DNA from: Ciona savignyi
Lineage: Eukaryota; Chordata; Ascidiacea; Phlebobranchia; Cionidae
Length of the DNA stretch: 64,000 bases
Assembly: GCA_000149265.1 (NCBI GenBank)
Contig: CH003275.1
Span: 524,641-588,640, forward strand
Direction of reading: 5' to 3'
Below the pieces are notes generated by a model that saw only the letters and a list, made by a program, of their open reading frames with translations, did not search any database and was not told where the DNA came from. Positions 52,101 to 63,779 of the stretch are shown piece after piece. The position numbers and the translations under genes are program-made. How positions within the stretch are numbered: position 1 is the first letter of the stretch; every line of letters begins with the position of its first letter.

Positions 52101-55100
52101 TTCTATCTAAATAGAAGAAAAATAAATAAAAACCATCTGTTATCGCTTATGTTATTACTGGATACATAGTGAATACCATTTGCACAATTTCCAAAAAAGA
52201 TACAGGCATAATAAATAGCAAAATTCCCGGAAAATCAATTTGTTTTTATTTATATCAATGTTGCAGCGGTTTGTTTCGATTTATTAGCATTGCTCATGCA
52301 AGGCTTTTCCTGTAATTCTGTGGCCAGTTTTTTTTTAATTCACTGTTCACCAAAATATTTTAGGGGGTGTTACTATCTTTGTTTGACACTTGTTGTGTGT
52401 TTTGGGGGATTAATACTTTCAAATTTATTGGAGTGTGTGCAAGTTATTTACATTTTCACTCCCAACAAGTCTGGCATGTTATATCCAACACAAAACCTTC
52501 TCTTATAAGCATGACCAAGCCATTATGCCCAGCTTTTGCATTGAGCAAACTAAACACTAACTGTATGCTGCATATACTGTATGCTGGTCTATGTATACAT
52601 ACAAATTTACAATAATTATAATTGCGTACCAGTGTGTTACTAGCATATGGTAGTTGCATCTACTAAGCATTTGGAGTAATGGGCCTTCTATGGCCTAAAT
52701 TCCTGGTCCCGGTAGCTACTGTGGACCCGCCCATATTAATGTTATGTACTTAGCATTGCAATGCAATTACAAATATGCAGCATGCATTATACCTCTCATG
52801 GGAATTAGTGCAATGTATATCTGAGTTTAGCTTAAAAATATCATCAACAGACATCATTATTTCACCCCAATATACCTCTAACAAATGCCAAAAACTAACA
52901 ATTAAAGATTCTTTCAAAAAGGTCATATTAACTGTTTGAATGGTTGTTTATGTGGTGAAAGATGGACAATGAAAGTGTTTGTAATTTAAGACGAAATAAA
53001 GGAACAACCTTTCTGATGTCATTGTTCAATTTCCTTGAATCAGTGAAGTTATGTCCGGAGTTTTTAAAAAACACAAATTGTGACGTATTATTATCGATAA
53101 AGCCTTAATAAACAACTGACTCCTGTTGTTGTAACACAGCAACAACATCATATGCAACTCGGCTGATAACGCTTAAGCGAGTGAAGTTTTTACACAGACC
53201 TCCACTTTAATGTTTATTGACCTATATTTCATCACTATTTTCGATATTCAACAAAACAACATTTTCAACAAAGTTTTGTTGCATAACTCACATCAACTTG
53301 TCTCTGATAATAATTAAAGTAATTAGTCGAAATAGTTGACTTATGATAATGTCATATTTTCAGTGCAAGAAATAAATTTGCTGATGCAGCCCTTCTTTAT
53401 TTATATATTCCACTTCAATACCAGCGTGCGCTTTGTTTTAGCTTTTATTTTTTTTAGTTACATTTAGCAGAAATAATCAAGTGCTCTGTGTATGCACATT
53501 AATTCTTCTAAAAAGAAAGAAATAAAGGTTATAAATACCACTTTTTTAGCTTTTGCTCAATTAAGTCAATATTATATATTTCATTTAAACCTTTAACAAC
53601 ATTAATTTTTGTGCTTACTAAACATTGCTTAAAAGTTGTTGGTGGTAGTTGTTGACAGTTGTTGTTATTTAGTCTATTTAAATGATAATAAATGGCATTT
53701 TACTTTTGGTAGTTGCAACTATTTAATTGGTTCAAAATATTCAATAAAAAACAATTTTAGATTTAAATCTTCAGCAAATTCTACCTTTTCTTAATTAATA
53801 ATTTTTATAGAACTTGGAAACAAAATTTGGAGACCCAAATGAGATTGTATTTGCGCTGTACATACCCAAGAGAGGCTACACCATGATTCCTTGGTTCCAA
53901 TATATGCTAACACTGCTCTCACTTACTATTCTATATGACCATGAAGAGCCAGGAAGAAACTATTGTAGGATAACTTTATTTTGACTTTTATAACATGTTG
54001 TAAACTATTTATGGTAAAATGGAACCTATGTAGAAGGAGACACTTTTTTCTTTTTGTCTAACTGATTTGTTTATTGTTAAAGCGTTTGCCTTGCAGCCAA
54101 AAGGTTCCAGTAGTTAACTAGTTGGCTGTGTCCTTGGATAAAATAATAAACAGACATCGCCTCAGCTCAGTCGAATAATGGACTGTACTACAACTAAAGG
54201 AATGTTTCAATCATATGCCGGTACAACATATTGCAATAGTTCAAGTAACCCGATGGTAGACATGAGGCAATCTGTCAATTGCGTGTTAAGACATCTGCAT
54301 GCCTATAACCAAATACTTCACTCTGCTGACAAGAATAAGAATCCAGACAAACAATTGAAATCTTCATATATTTTCTTCCCCAATCCAAGTTTCCAAACCT
54401 CATGTTTCCCCAGCTCCTGGTGCGAAGCTCCACATGAACATCTCACTCGCGTACAGCGACCACGACAACGCGAGAACCGAGTCTGAAGCTTGGTCGTTGT
54501 ACTCGCATCAGAACGAAGTGATCCGCGATCTCAACTGTCGGTTCGAGCATCCCAAAACAGCCGAGCACCACGGGTACCAGTACGAGTGCGATCACATCTA
54601 TGTCTTCCAGTTGGGCTCGGTATCGCACAAGTACTACCTGCTTAATATAAGACTGCCCGTGGATAAAAGTTCACTCCGGTCTTCAAGGAATATGAAAACC
54701 GGACAAATCACGCATGCTGACTTTGTGGTGAGTAGTTATCACGTGATCATATTATCATAGAAGTTACAAAGGCTGTGCCAGACATTGCTGGTCTGTGCAT
54801 AGAATTGTCCGATTCACTTTTGTGTTTAGAAAAATTCTTCAATCGATAATTTTCAATCTAGGATAGTCTAAAGTAAACATTTTTTCACACTGGTTTGATT
54901 AATAAAAATAATATTTCCCGAATGTTTCATTAAAATGTTGTAATTTTTAAAGATATTTATCATTATTGTTAATTAAAAATTAAATTTTATCACTTTTTCT
55001 GATTTAAATAAAAAAATTATAATTAAAAAGCGTTTTGTTTAAGTTAATCTCTTAATTCCGAATCTTAATTTTGGAATGGACATTTCTACCTGTGCATCTG

Positions 55101-58100
55101 GTCAGATAGTTGTTACAGAAAAATTCAGAAAAGTTGTCAATCTGTTTATTGTGATGAATACAACACTTTTTTCGTACAACATTTGGACTGTGTTAAAAAA
55201 TTATACAGATTCAAAGGTTTTTCAAAATACCAAATACACAGACGTAATAATCTATATTTCTTTCATTGGACATTGCCCGACTGGAGTGATGAAACTATTA
55301 TACACCCGCTGTGTGACACAAGCTTGAACCGGTATTTGTTATTCACAGTAAATGATTAATTTTTCGATGATACTCATGCATATCATTGGATAGACTCCAC
55401 TAAATTCTTTTTTAACAAGTCCAGTTGTTCATTGGATAGTCTGATGCACAGCTCCATCACATTCATTTTAATATTTATTCTCGCTGTGTATTACAAAATA
55501 TATCGGGACCTTGTCTCTCATCACTAATTTGACACCACTTGGTTAGAGCAATGTAATAATAACAGTTTCTGCACATTTGTTCCCACAGTTTTGAGATGCC
55601 CTAAATAAATTAATTTATATTCTAATAATATCAATGTCTAATCTTTTATTTTATATTCTAATATTATTACTTTCTAATAAATCTTTTTCTCTTTTTTTTT
55701 TGGGGGGGGGGATTATTTGATACTATAAAATAATATTGCACATAAACATGACAAGGTTTAATTAAACAAGTGAGATGTTTTTTATTAACAATTAAATAAC
55801 TAAAAAATTATGGTTAAAATTCTTTAAATTTTGTGTCTTTGGCATCAACATCATGGAATTAAAACTTATTTTGCTCAATCAAACTCTTGCAAATTTCCGA
55901 ACGAAGTAGTTACCTTGAATACCTCCTACAGACCATCACCCAAACAGGAGGATTCACCAAGATATGGATCAGTTTGAAGGTTGCATTATTCACCGCCATG
56001 ATTTTCCCGGTGGTCTGGTTCTGGAGACGTGTCACTTCCTTGTCGAGGAAATCTCTGCTTATTGAAAAGTAAGTGCGTTGTGACACGTCAACCAGAATTG
56101 TCACATTAATCCTGGTTGTCATGTCAACCACGATTGTCATGTCAAAGAGAAAAGGTGCTTCTAATATTGCCTTTTGGCCACAAGAAAAAGCAATTAATTA
56201 AGAGAGGGAAAATGCAAGGGTTGTTAACACAATAGGAATTGTCAATTTAACTCGCCTTAACTGTCATGTTACTAGAGCTATTGCAAAGTATTGCGTATGA
56301 TTGAAACGATCCTTCAATTTTAGTACAACACATTATTCCACTTTGTTCCATAACGTACTTTCTCCAATGACACAACCAACTAAACAAAAGGGTTTGATCC
56401 AACAACCCTTTGGTTGATGAACCATTACTCTAATCACAACATCCACAGATCAATATTTGCCCTCGGCTTGTCTATCCTCTTCCTGAACCTCCCGCTGGAG
56501 TTGTTCACAATCTTCCTCCACATGCCGTGGATGTTGCTCTTCACTGATCTCCGTCAAGGATTTTTCTACGTCGTGCTGCTCTCATTCTGGGTGATCTTTA
56601 CTGGGGAGCATTTGATGGTGGGTGTTGCATCAGGGGTGGAATTCATCTGAATATTTTCCACTCCTTTATACCGTTGATTCATTCCACTTTTATCAATCTT
56701 GGTTTTTAATGAAAATGTGAATGTGGTTGTTAAAATGATTTTAATTTCAATAAAAAAAAGAAAAAAAATTATATAAATTACAATATAAGGCAAATTCCTG
56801 AGGGATTCAGTTGTGCATTTTGTATAAGCCTTACACGGCGTTTTGTCCGTTATTAGTCGTACCACATTTATAATATGTTAATCGGTGCCTTTGATTCCAG
56901 GACCAGGCCCATAGAAACAAGATATCAGCTTACAAGTGGCAGTTGGGAAGTATCTTCATTGCCACATTTGCTTTGCTGGGGTTTGAACTTGCTGAGCGTG
57001 GAATGCAGGTTGGAGAGTCTGTGGCAGGGCTGACAGTGTGATGGGGGTGGCAGCAGGCTTGGACAACTAGATGATTTTAGTTGTCTAATTATGATTTTTA
57101 GTTGTATGATTGTATTAGTTAGAGCAAAAATGACGGTAATCTAATTTGTAAAATCTTTCTATGCTCTAATTTTAATTTTTATCTAATTTATGGTTTTCCT
57201 AAATATGCTACTTTGTCCAACGGCGTTTTTCAGCAAGTTGTACAAGAAATACAGACATTTGCTACTCTCATGTTAATGACAATGAACTCTAAATTTGACG
57301 TGAACTAATGTTGATTTTTCATTATATTTTTTTCTAATTTCAAATTTAATAAGTATTTGCGAATGCAGTAATTTTAAATCCAATCTAATTTAATGAGCTG
57401 AAAATATTTTCCATGTTCAGGTGGGTACAGGGGTGACTTTGGTGTACGGTTTGTAGGAGCTGCAGGGGTGACAGTGTAATAGGGGCTGGGATGGCAGGGG
57501 TATCAGACGTTTTAAGCTGCATCCCTGCGTTTACATATTCACGGCTACGTGAATATCCTTCGTTTCTATTCTCAATTATTCCCTTCTTGCGTGTTATTAT
57601 ACTGAACTTGACACAGAAATCATATATCCCAGATCATAGACCCATTCACCACTGTGTGGAGCCATCCCAATGCTGCTCTGGCGCTCCTAGTGGTGGCGTG
57701 CATTGGAGGAGCTTGCTACCTCCTCCTCATTTGCTTCCTCGTCTTCAAAGTATTTCGATCGATCCGATACAAGAGGAGGTTCGTGCTCTCGGAGGAGCGA
57801 TCGAAATACTTCATCTCGATCGTGAATCGCTTCCGAACTCTGATGTTGCTTACCGTGCTAACTGCCGGACTCACTGTTGTCTTCTTTATCCTGGAGCAGG
57901 TACGGACTGCGTTTCTTCACGTCATGTCGTATATTTATGTTTATCCTCGTGAATGGGAAAACCCAATGAGCATTAACACATGGGCAATCATCAGATCACC
58001 TCACAGCCACCTTCGGGTTACCAAAGCTACTTTAATGTGTTGTTGATTCAGATGTTCCCTTAATTTGGTAAAACCCATCAATCCACTTCATGCACACAAA

Positions 58101-59053
58101 CACTACCATGACAAATTTAATGCATGTTGTAATCGTAACGATTTAGGTATATGTCAAGATGTGTTTTATAGTGTGTTAGCGTTATTAGTGTAAAATAAAA
58201 ATGTGTTTTGGCACCTTTTGTGTTTTCCCATTCACAGAGATAAATAGTATCTTATCCTATACATGATATTCGTAAATTTTTTCCTTAAATGTTTCTACTG
58301 TGGCAGAAATTGGACGGTGTGTTTGAGGAATTGTTCGGGAGCGAAGTTGAAGTTGCTTCCGGGTTCTTCACCGGAGTGTTCGGACTGTGGAACATCTACG
58401 TCTTCCTCATCCTGTCCCTGTATGCTCCGTCTCACAAGCTCTATGATTTCGACACAGGTGGGTTATGTGGATTCGTTGGTTAAAAAGTGGGGGTTATCAT
58501 ACATGCGGTCGTCAAATTATCTCTGATCTCATCCCTTTTAATGCAGTATTGCTGTGTGGTGTGTATGTGGGCCAATTTTGTTGTAACCTGTGAAACTACT
58601 AGATTAAAGCAAAGTTTGTAAGCCTTCTTCTTTTGATCTCCCCACCTTTTGGCTGGTGGGCTGATGAGTGTCTGGTACAGCTTATTGCCTGAACACAAAT
58701 AAACTCTGTCTACTTGTGGTCATGATGTGTTAACAAAGATAAGAATATTATTTATCAAAGAACTAGGTAACACTGCACTACTACAGTGGTACAAACACAT
58801 TAATATATAATTTCCCTAAAATTTTTTGACTGTGGGCATTATGTATATAACTGTGTATAAAGCTACTTTACATTGCTCCAACCTACTGGTATCTAATGAA
58901 TCGGCCGTGTTCATTTTAATTCCACTTCTAAATAATTGGTGTTCAATCTCCCCAGATGAGAATGCAGAGCAGGAATTGATTGGATTGAATCCGACCTCTG
59001 ATAGTCGATCCGACCTATTCAGCATGACTCAACAAAAAGAAAATGAAGATTAA
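49186..59053 (+). CDS. WLS: WLS (Wntless/Evi), Wnt ligand transport receptor (10 exons)
   Basis: Wntless is the multi-pass membrane receptor that carries lipidated Wnt proteins from the endoplasmic reticulum to the cell surface. Exons: 49186-49291, 51863-51957, 53811-53964, 54414-54727, 55932-56068, 56449-56617, 56901-57008, 57633-57899, 58307-58457 and 58956-59053. Every junction keeps phase, giving 532 residues (human 541). Family blocks in order are [99 protein letters not shown], and [20 protein letters not shown]. The lumenal Wnt-binding domain falls in exons 2-4, and the helices in exons 1 and 5-9. The cytoplasmic tail ends in QQKENED. A 1.6-kb nested transposon occupies intron 1. The exon 3 donor (GTAGGA at 53965) is weak and was chosen for phase and homology. 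An acceptor (TTTTTAG) ends 15 bases before the ATG. Confidence 0.96.
49540..51161. mobile_element. hAT-type element (second copy), interrupted by a nested element, WLS intron 1
   Basis: It has the same termini and internal 43-bp units as 37601-38180. A perfect 8-bp target duplication GTGATTTC flanks it (49532-49539 and 51162-51169). Removing the nested 1,064-bp insert and one TTAA leaves 554 bp, close to the 580 bp of the other copy. Confidence 0.93.
49563..50626. mobile_element. piggyBac-like TTAA element, 1,064 bp, nested in the hAT-type element
   Basis: The insert is flanked by TTAA on both sides (49559-49562 and 50627-50630) where the uninterrupted copy at 37.6 kb has a single TTAA. Short termini CTCTTTCACTCCC and, on the complement, CTCTTTCCGTCTCCC are similar. 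TTAA duplication with terminal repeats is the mark of piggyBac or Kolobok-type transposons. Reverse-strand frames of 99 and 79 residues lie inside but show no recognised transposase motif, so the element is probably non-autonomous. Confidence 0.85.
54065..54300 (+). mobile_element. tRNA-derived SINE, WLS intron 3
   Basis: The copy contains GTGTCCTTGGATAAAATAA, CAGACATCGCCTCAGCTCAG, TGCAATAGTTCAAGTAACCC and CGTGTTAAG in family order. It is diverged. Confidence 0.55.
55692..55711 (+). repeat. T10-G10 homopolymer junction, WLS intron 4
   Basis: Ten T followed by ten G. The tract is likely to vary in length and to be error-prone in sequencing. Confidence 0.8.
56225..56425 (-). mobile_element. 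tRNA-derived SINE, reverse copy, WLS intron 5
   Basis: The reverse body contains CTAGAGCTATTGCAAAGTAT and AATGACACAACCAACTAAAC. It ends just before exon 6. Confidence 0.5.
57935..58100 (-). mobile_element. tRNA-derived SINE, reverse copy, WLS intron 8
   Basis: TTTATCCTCGTGAATGGGAA, ACACATGGGCAATCATCAGA and ACCCATCAATCCACTTCA are the reverse complements of the family 3' end and body. Confidence 0.55.
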
Positions 59054-59114
59054 ATCACCGACTTGTGTTACTGCAGGTTGTAAGTGGACTAGGTTGTTCG
59101 AACCTAGAATTTCT

Positions 59115-59272
59115 AGATCCTCTACTAGGTTTGTTTATACCAGGCCTGGTTTTAAACACAGGATCACTGGATTCTCCACTAGGTTTGTTTATACTAGGCC
59201 TGGTTTTAAACACAGGTTCACTGGATTCTCCACTAGGTTTGTTTATACTAGGCCTGGTTTCGAAGCATAGTA
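59115..59272. repeat. 54-bp tandem repeat, three copies, WLS 3' region
   Basis: Units containing CTAGGTTTGTTTATACTAGG and CCTGGTTTTAAACACAGG are repeated with a 54-bp period starting about 60 bases after the WLS stop. Copies 2 and 3 are almost identical. They read open in two frames only because 54 is divisible by three. Confidence 0.85.
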
Positions 59273-60214
59273 TTTGAATAATTAAATAGTTATGCCCAGT
59301 AATATGCTGTGTTTAAACTTTACAGTCTACCTCTAAGGTTATGACAATATACTCATTTTTCTGATGGATTCACATAAAATCCTGAAGGAATGACGTAACA
59401 ACACGTGTGTGACGTAACAAGTGTTGTTTGTTCCCCAGCTTTCAGACATGACGTGCTTCTCCCACCAAAGTGCCAATATATCTCCAATCATATCAAGTAT
59501 TCGTATCAAGTGGAATGTTTATACCAGTGTTTCTGTAAGCTTTTTATGTATATGAACGTAAAATCAATGCACATATTTTTGGATAGTCAGTATTTCTGCT
59601 TTTTTTTATTCGTTTTTTTTTTCAAAATCTGTGTCACATTACATCCAATACTTTACACAATCATTTTTCGTTTTAAAAAATCAATTTCAATTTTTTTCAT
59701 AAAAACTGCACAAAACACTGTTTTGAATACTCCGTACCACTGTTTACACTAATTAGTGCCTTAAAACTTTGGTGTTCTTGCACGTCAAAATGCGCAGTAT
59801 TATCTCATTTACCTTTTCAACGATATTGGTGATAGACGTAATACATGTCCAGTTGTTCACGATGTAAATGATACGATTGATACCAGCCAATAGCTAGTTG
59901 TTTTAGTTTAGTTTATTTTTTGTGTCCACGATAAAAAATTAAATCAGAACTATTGAAAAAAAATTGGAAAACGGGAAAAAACGGCAAAACGACAGTCGTT
60001 AGAACACGTCTAAAAACAAGCAATAAATTATTATTATTACAATTCGGTAAAATTAGACGTGGCCGCTAAACCCAAATAAAAAAAATAATTAATTGTTTAT
60101 AAAACAAAAATTACACTATTACACTAAGCCTCGAAGAAAAGTGTGCGGTAAAGAGACCCGTGCAATGGGGGTACATGGGTACGCGTAGACCCAGTGGTTA
60201 AGAGAGGAAATAAA

Positions 60215-60440
60215 TTCCTATGTAAGACCGAATATTCATGTTTTATCTCAAATATGGAGTAAACGCAAGAGGCGCTATCACACGCGCAATTGTCAGATTC
60301 GTCGGGTTAGCAGTCCTATTGTGGTGTGTTGTATATAATTAAGATTTAATTCAGTTTTAATAGAACCCAATAACATGGTATTTTATAAGGGGTTTTGTGT
60401 AATAATGGGGTAGGCTTGCCCAATCTTGGTAAGTTGAAAG
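60215..60440 (-). mobile_element. tRNA-derived SINE, reverse copy
   Basis: The copy contains GAATATTCATGTTTTATCTC, ACGCGCAATTGTCAGATTC and TGTATATAATTAAGATT as the reverse of the family body. Confidence 0.5.
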
Positions 60441-60659
60441 CGGCATGTGTCAGACTTCACAACAGTGTATGTTCTATGGTTACTTCTATTGGTTTAGTTT
60501 AGCAGAGAGCCATCTTTTTTTTATAAAGAACGACCAACCGACCTTCGCAACTTGGTCACTATTTAATTTAAATTAACGTTTTAAATTCTAATTAGAAAAT
60601 CTACAGGCTTGATAAATATCGTAAATCTTATAATTTATAGAAACGTGGGAAAAAAATTT

Positions 60660-60858
60660 ATTTGTCCGGCCGGTTTAGTGCGTCGCCGTTCAATCGAAAG
60701 GTCGGTCGCTAGCTAGTCGGATGTGTCCTTGGGCAAGGTACTTTACGGCCTGAACCCAGCGGATTAGTGTAACCCGACGATGGGCGCGAGGTGATCTGAC
60801 GCCCGTGTGTTAACCCCATTGGTTTTCCCATTCATAAACACATGAAATCCTATCCTAT
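60660..60858 (+). mobile_element. tRNA-derived SINE, forward copy
   Basis: GGCCGGTTTAGTGCGTCGCC, TGTGTCCTTGGGCAAGGTAC, GCCTGAACCCAGCGGATTAG and TAACCCCATTGGTTTTCCC appear in family order. The middle is shortened compared with 28432. Confidence 0.7.
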
Positions 60859-61279
60859 GTTTCGTCTTGTTTTTTTCCTCTGATAAATCTTTGTTAAAAT
60901 GTTTGATAAAGAATCAAATAAATTTTCGCAGTAATACATTTAGACAAAATCGAATAATATTTAAAAAGGTACTTTTCTCCTTAAGACCACACATATGTAC
61001 AAACTATGTAGTAGATACGGTAACAAAGTTACAATCTGTCCTAACTGTTTTAAATCAAATTTGCGTCGACAAATCGCAATTAATCGTAAATCTCATATAA
61101 GTCTATGTGTGTTCATTGGTACAAAGGATGAGACACCATCCTTGTTTCAATAAAGTTTCACTATCTAGGCCAAGTAAACTGAACGCGTGTGTTCAGTCAC
61201 CTCAAACAAACGTAATCCTTTCCAGAGGCAACGGTAATTAACGTTTTTTCCACGGCGAACACCTAAAATGCACTCGGTG

Positions 61280-61286
61280 TATATAA
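61280..61286 (+). promoter_or_regulatory. TATA box of the ENPP gene
   Basis: TATATAA lies 60 bases before the ATG. It would place the transcription start near 61310, giving a leader of about 30 bases. An ATG at 61315 opens a 12-codon frame that overlaps the real start, so initiation may depend on exactly where transcription begins. Confidence 0.5.
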
Positions 61287-61339
61287 GCCGACACTGAATG
61301 CTTCTTAGACACGATGGCTGTTGTGACTCGCTGTGAAAC

Positions 61340-63605
61340 ATGGCAAGATTAACTTGGGTGAGTACTCATTATCCGTGATAACGGTGGGCTTAACGTTTTT
61401 AAATCGGTAGGTGCTGGTGGTACACTGTGCAGCGGCAATGTTCTTCCCAGCGCTGGCGTTTCCAACTGAAGGTGGGAAGTTATTGTGATGGTTGTTATAC
61501 GACATATACTTTATACACATTCTATGTTTTCTGCTCCTTCAATGGACAGTATGGTGCTAAGCCTAGTTAGTTAGACCGCCGGTTGTCAGCCGTATTTGGA
61601 TCAAACCAGCCATTGGCTTAACGATTGTATTCTCGGAAAAGACACTTAGTAGACACTGTTGTGAACAAAATGATGACATTTAAGGGATAAACATGACTAT
61701 CCAATCCTTACATATACGTCTTGACAGGGAAAAATGAAGATCTGTGCAATGGAAGCTGTGAGGTTTCTCGAGTTGGGTGCAACTGCACTGCAACATGTGT
61801 AAACGAAGGAAGCTGCTGCGTGGATTATCTTCAGTCCTGCAGAGGTAGGAGGTTGTGGATCGATGTGTCCACAAGGTGATAGTTTTGCTACGTTATAACG
61901 AGCTTATGCTCACCGCCAGTTTATAACAAATATACGTCTGCCACCAGTGTGGATGCTTGCCCGTGGTAAGTTATATATGCTTAATTATTTCTTATCCGAT
62001 CGATAAGCTTGGTAGATTCGTACTTCGCCTTTCAGCCGAAGGGTTTCAGTTTCGAAACTGGTCGATATATAAATTCCGTTGTGTCCTTGGGAGGTTACTT
62101 AAAGTGGACATTGCTTGAACCTAGCGAGGTTATCTAACGATTACAAGCGTGTTGACGCCCCTTGCATTTTGCCATTCACGGGGCTAAACATGAATATCTT
62201 GTCCTCATTATAGCGAATGATTCTAATATTTTGTTGTTTAACTACCAGTTGAGGATAACCTACAACACTTGGTCAACACATCATGGAAATACGACAACTG
62301 TTCTTCAAGTGCGGAATGCCCAAACAGGTAAACACCGAATGCCATACCTCTTGTATGGTTGCCGCTGAAACTATTTGTCACCAGCTTTCCAACTTCCCCT
62401 CTGATTGTCTTCTCCATCGATGGATTCCGAGCGGACTATATATACCGGGAAAAGACACCTACCATCTGGAAGTTAGGTGAGTTTTAGTGATCTGGGAATT
62501 TTTGATCCAGTGACAGGCCAGTCATATACGGTTTAATGTGGAATGCTCTATAGCAGTGATTCCCAACCGCGGCTCCCAGCTGGCCTTCTTGCGGCTCTCA
62601 TTGACCTTAGAAAATCCTAAAATAAAAAAAAAAAAAAAAAAAATTAGTATTCTAAAATTACCCTTGCTTAGTCTGAAGGCTGGGAAAAGAGTTTTAACTT
62701 CATAGTTAAGATTAGAGGCAAGGAAAGTTGTGAAAAGGCTGCTATTGTTCCGTCACTGTTTTCTTAAAGCAGTGTGTTTTCATGCGGCTCCATACGTATT
62801 CTAAAATTTGAAATTTGGCCCCGACACTAAAAAAGGTTGGGAACCACTGCTCAATAGGCTCGTCGTTAAGTACGCTTTTATATACAATTCGGTGTTTAGG
62901 GATTTTACCGAGTTTAACTGAAAGCTTGAAATCTAAAGAATGTTATTTTATTTTCAGCTAATTGCGGAGTACACGCGCCATATATGAGATCAGTTTATCC
63001 AACGAAGACATTTCCAAATCACTACACGATAGTCACTGTAAGTATCGCTTTAAAATTTCCAAATAGTTGTAGATTTTGTCGTCTTATCTGAATATAACTA
63101 TTAATAAGAATCGCCAGATAAGGTAATCTAAGGTAATCTGGCGATTCTTTCGAAAAAAGATATCTTAGGATCGGATATTAAATTACTGGGAGTGGTTGTA
63201 ACCGTCACATAGGTAACCATCAAATGACCCTGCGTGCACCGTTTGGTTACCACAGCTATTGCAATGTATTATGTATGATTAGGAAGTTCCTTCTGTTTAC
63301 TTTTAGTACAACTCATTAATTCAATATGGTTTCAAACTTGTAAGTGCCTTCCTTAGTCTATGGCACAACTGTCTAGGTCATGTTTAGTTTCGATCATACA
63401 ACCTTACCAGTTAAAAAGCAACGCTGTGTCTATTCCAGTGAGCTGTAGCACCGTACAATGTCTTAATCCGGTTTTTACCCTTCAACAGGGTTTATATCCT
63501 GAAAGCCACGGTATCGTCGACAACACGATGTACGACACTGAATTGCAGGAGGTCTTCAAACGAGGATCGACAGCTTACCAGCCACATTGGTGGGGTGGGG
63601 AACCG
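61340..63605 (+). CDS. ENPP-family ectonucleotide pyrophosphatase/phosphodiesterase, 5' part (runs off the window)
   Basis: Seven exons are visible: 61340-61357, 61411-61471, 61728-61844, 62249-62327, 62385-62476, 62958-63037 and 63489-63605. They keep phase and give 188 residues so far; the gene continues past base 64000. Residues 1 to about 23 form a signal peptide ([23 protein letters not shown]), so the protein should be secreted. A single somatomedin-B domain follows in exon 3, with cysteines in [18 protein letters not shown] and [11 protein letters not shown]. The phosphodiesterase domain begins at [16 protein letters not shown], which includes a zinc-binding Asp. [14 protein letters not shown] carries the catalytic Thr, and [15 protein letters not shown] follows. 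ENPPs cleave extracellular nucleotides or lysophospholipids; which subtype this is cannot be told from the N-terminal part. Vertebrate ENPP1-3 have two somatomedin-B domains. The intron 62328-62384 is only 57 bases. Confidence 0.9.
61990..62205 (+). mobile_element. tRNA-derived SINE, ENPP intron 3
   Basis: TCGCCTTTCAGCCGAAGGGT is followed by GTTGTGTCCTTGGGAGG and TTGCTTGAACCTAGCGAGGT and ends in GGGGCTAAACATGAATATC. Confidence 0.6.
62554..62849. mobile_element. hAT-type MITE, 296 bp, ENPP intron 5
   Basis: Inverted termini CAGTGATTCCCAACC and GGTTGGGAACCACTG (one mismatch) are flanked by an 8-bp duplication with one difference (CTCTATAG at 62546-62553 and CTCAATAG at 62850-62857). A run of about 20 A lies inside. 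It has no coding capacity. Confidence 0.87.
63106..63149. repeat. Perfect 14-bp inverted repeat (hairpin), ENPP intron 6
   Basis: AAGAATCGCCAGAT (63106-63119) is followed 16 bases later by its exact complement (63136-63149). The loop contains a repeated AAGGTA. It would form a stable hairpin in DNA or in the intron RNA. No transposon ends or coding context were identified. Confidence 0.8.
63180..63390 (-). mobile_element. tRNA-derived SINE, reverse copy, ENPP intron 6
   Basis: The copy contains AGCTATTGCAATGTATTATG and AGTACAACTCATTAATTCA, then TAAGTGCCTTCCTTAGTC. These are the reverse complement of the family body. Confidence 0.5.
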
Positions 63606-63779
63606 GTGAGTGGCGGCGGAAGAGATATTCGAAAGTGGTTTACAAAACTGAAAATGTAGTTTTTAATTTGTAAGAAATAAACCTAGAATGGAGTCACACT
63701 GACCATTGGGTAACCTAGATTTCTATTTGTTTTTATTTAATATTTTTATGGAAAATTAGCAAATAATTAGATTACTGTA

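Larger units (their letters stand above)
59280..61260. other. WLS-ENPP intergenic region with retroelement fragments
   Basis: Bases 59900-60090 on the minus strand match the probable LINE or SINE 3' end at 44.7 kb. SINE copies lie at 60215 (reverse) and 60660 (forward). The 115-residue frame at 59405 is low-complexity (F/Y-rich) and is not called. Confidence 0.45.

Noticed and set aside
59391-59420. Two copies of TGACGTAACAA resembling CRE/ATF sites between WLS and ENPP
   Set aside because: Similar words occur inside the transposon at 21113 and near 23030, so they are probably part of dispersed repeats rather than a promoter element.
59405-59752. 115-residue frame after WLS
   Set aside because: Low-complexity phenylalanine-rich translation of an A/T-rich stretch, with no splice or domain support.
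61919-61966. Possible extra ENPP exon (frame continuing with [14 protein letters not shown])
   Set aside because: It fits the phase of the previous exon and has GT/AG ends, but its own end phase brings a stop when joined to 62249, while direct joining of 61844 to 62249 keeps the conserved frame.
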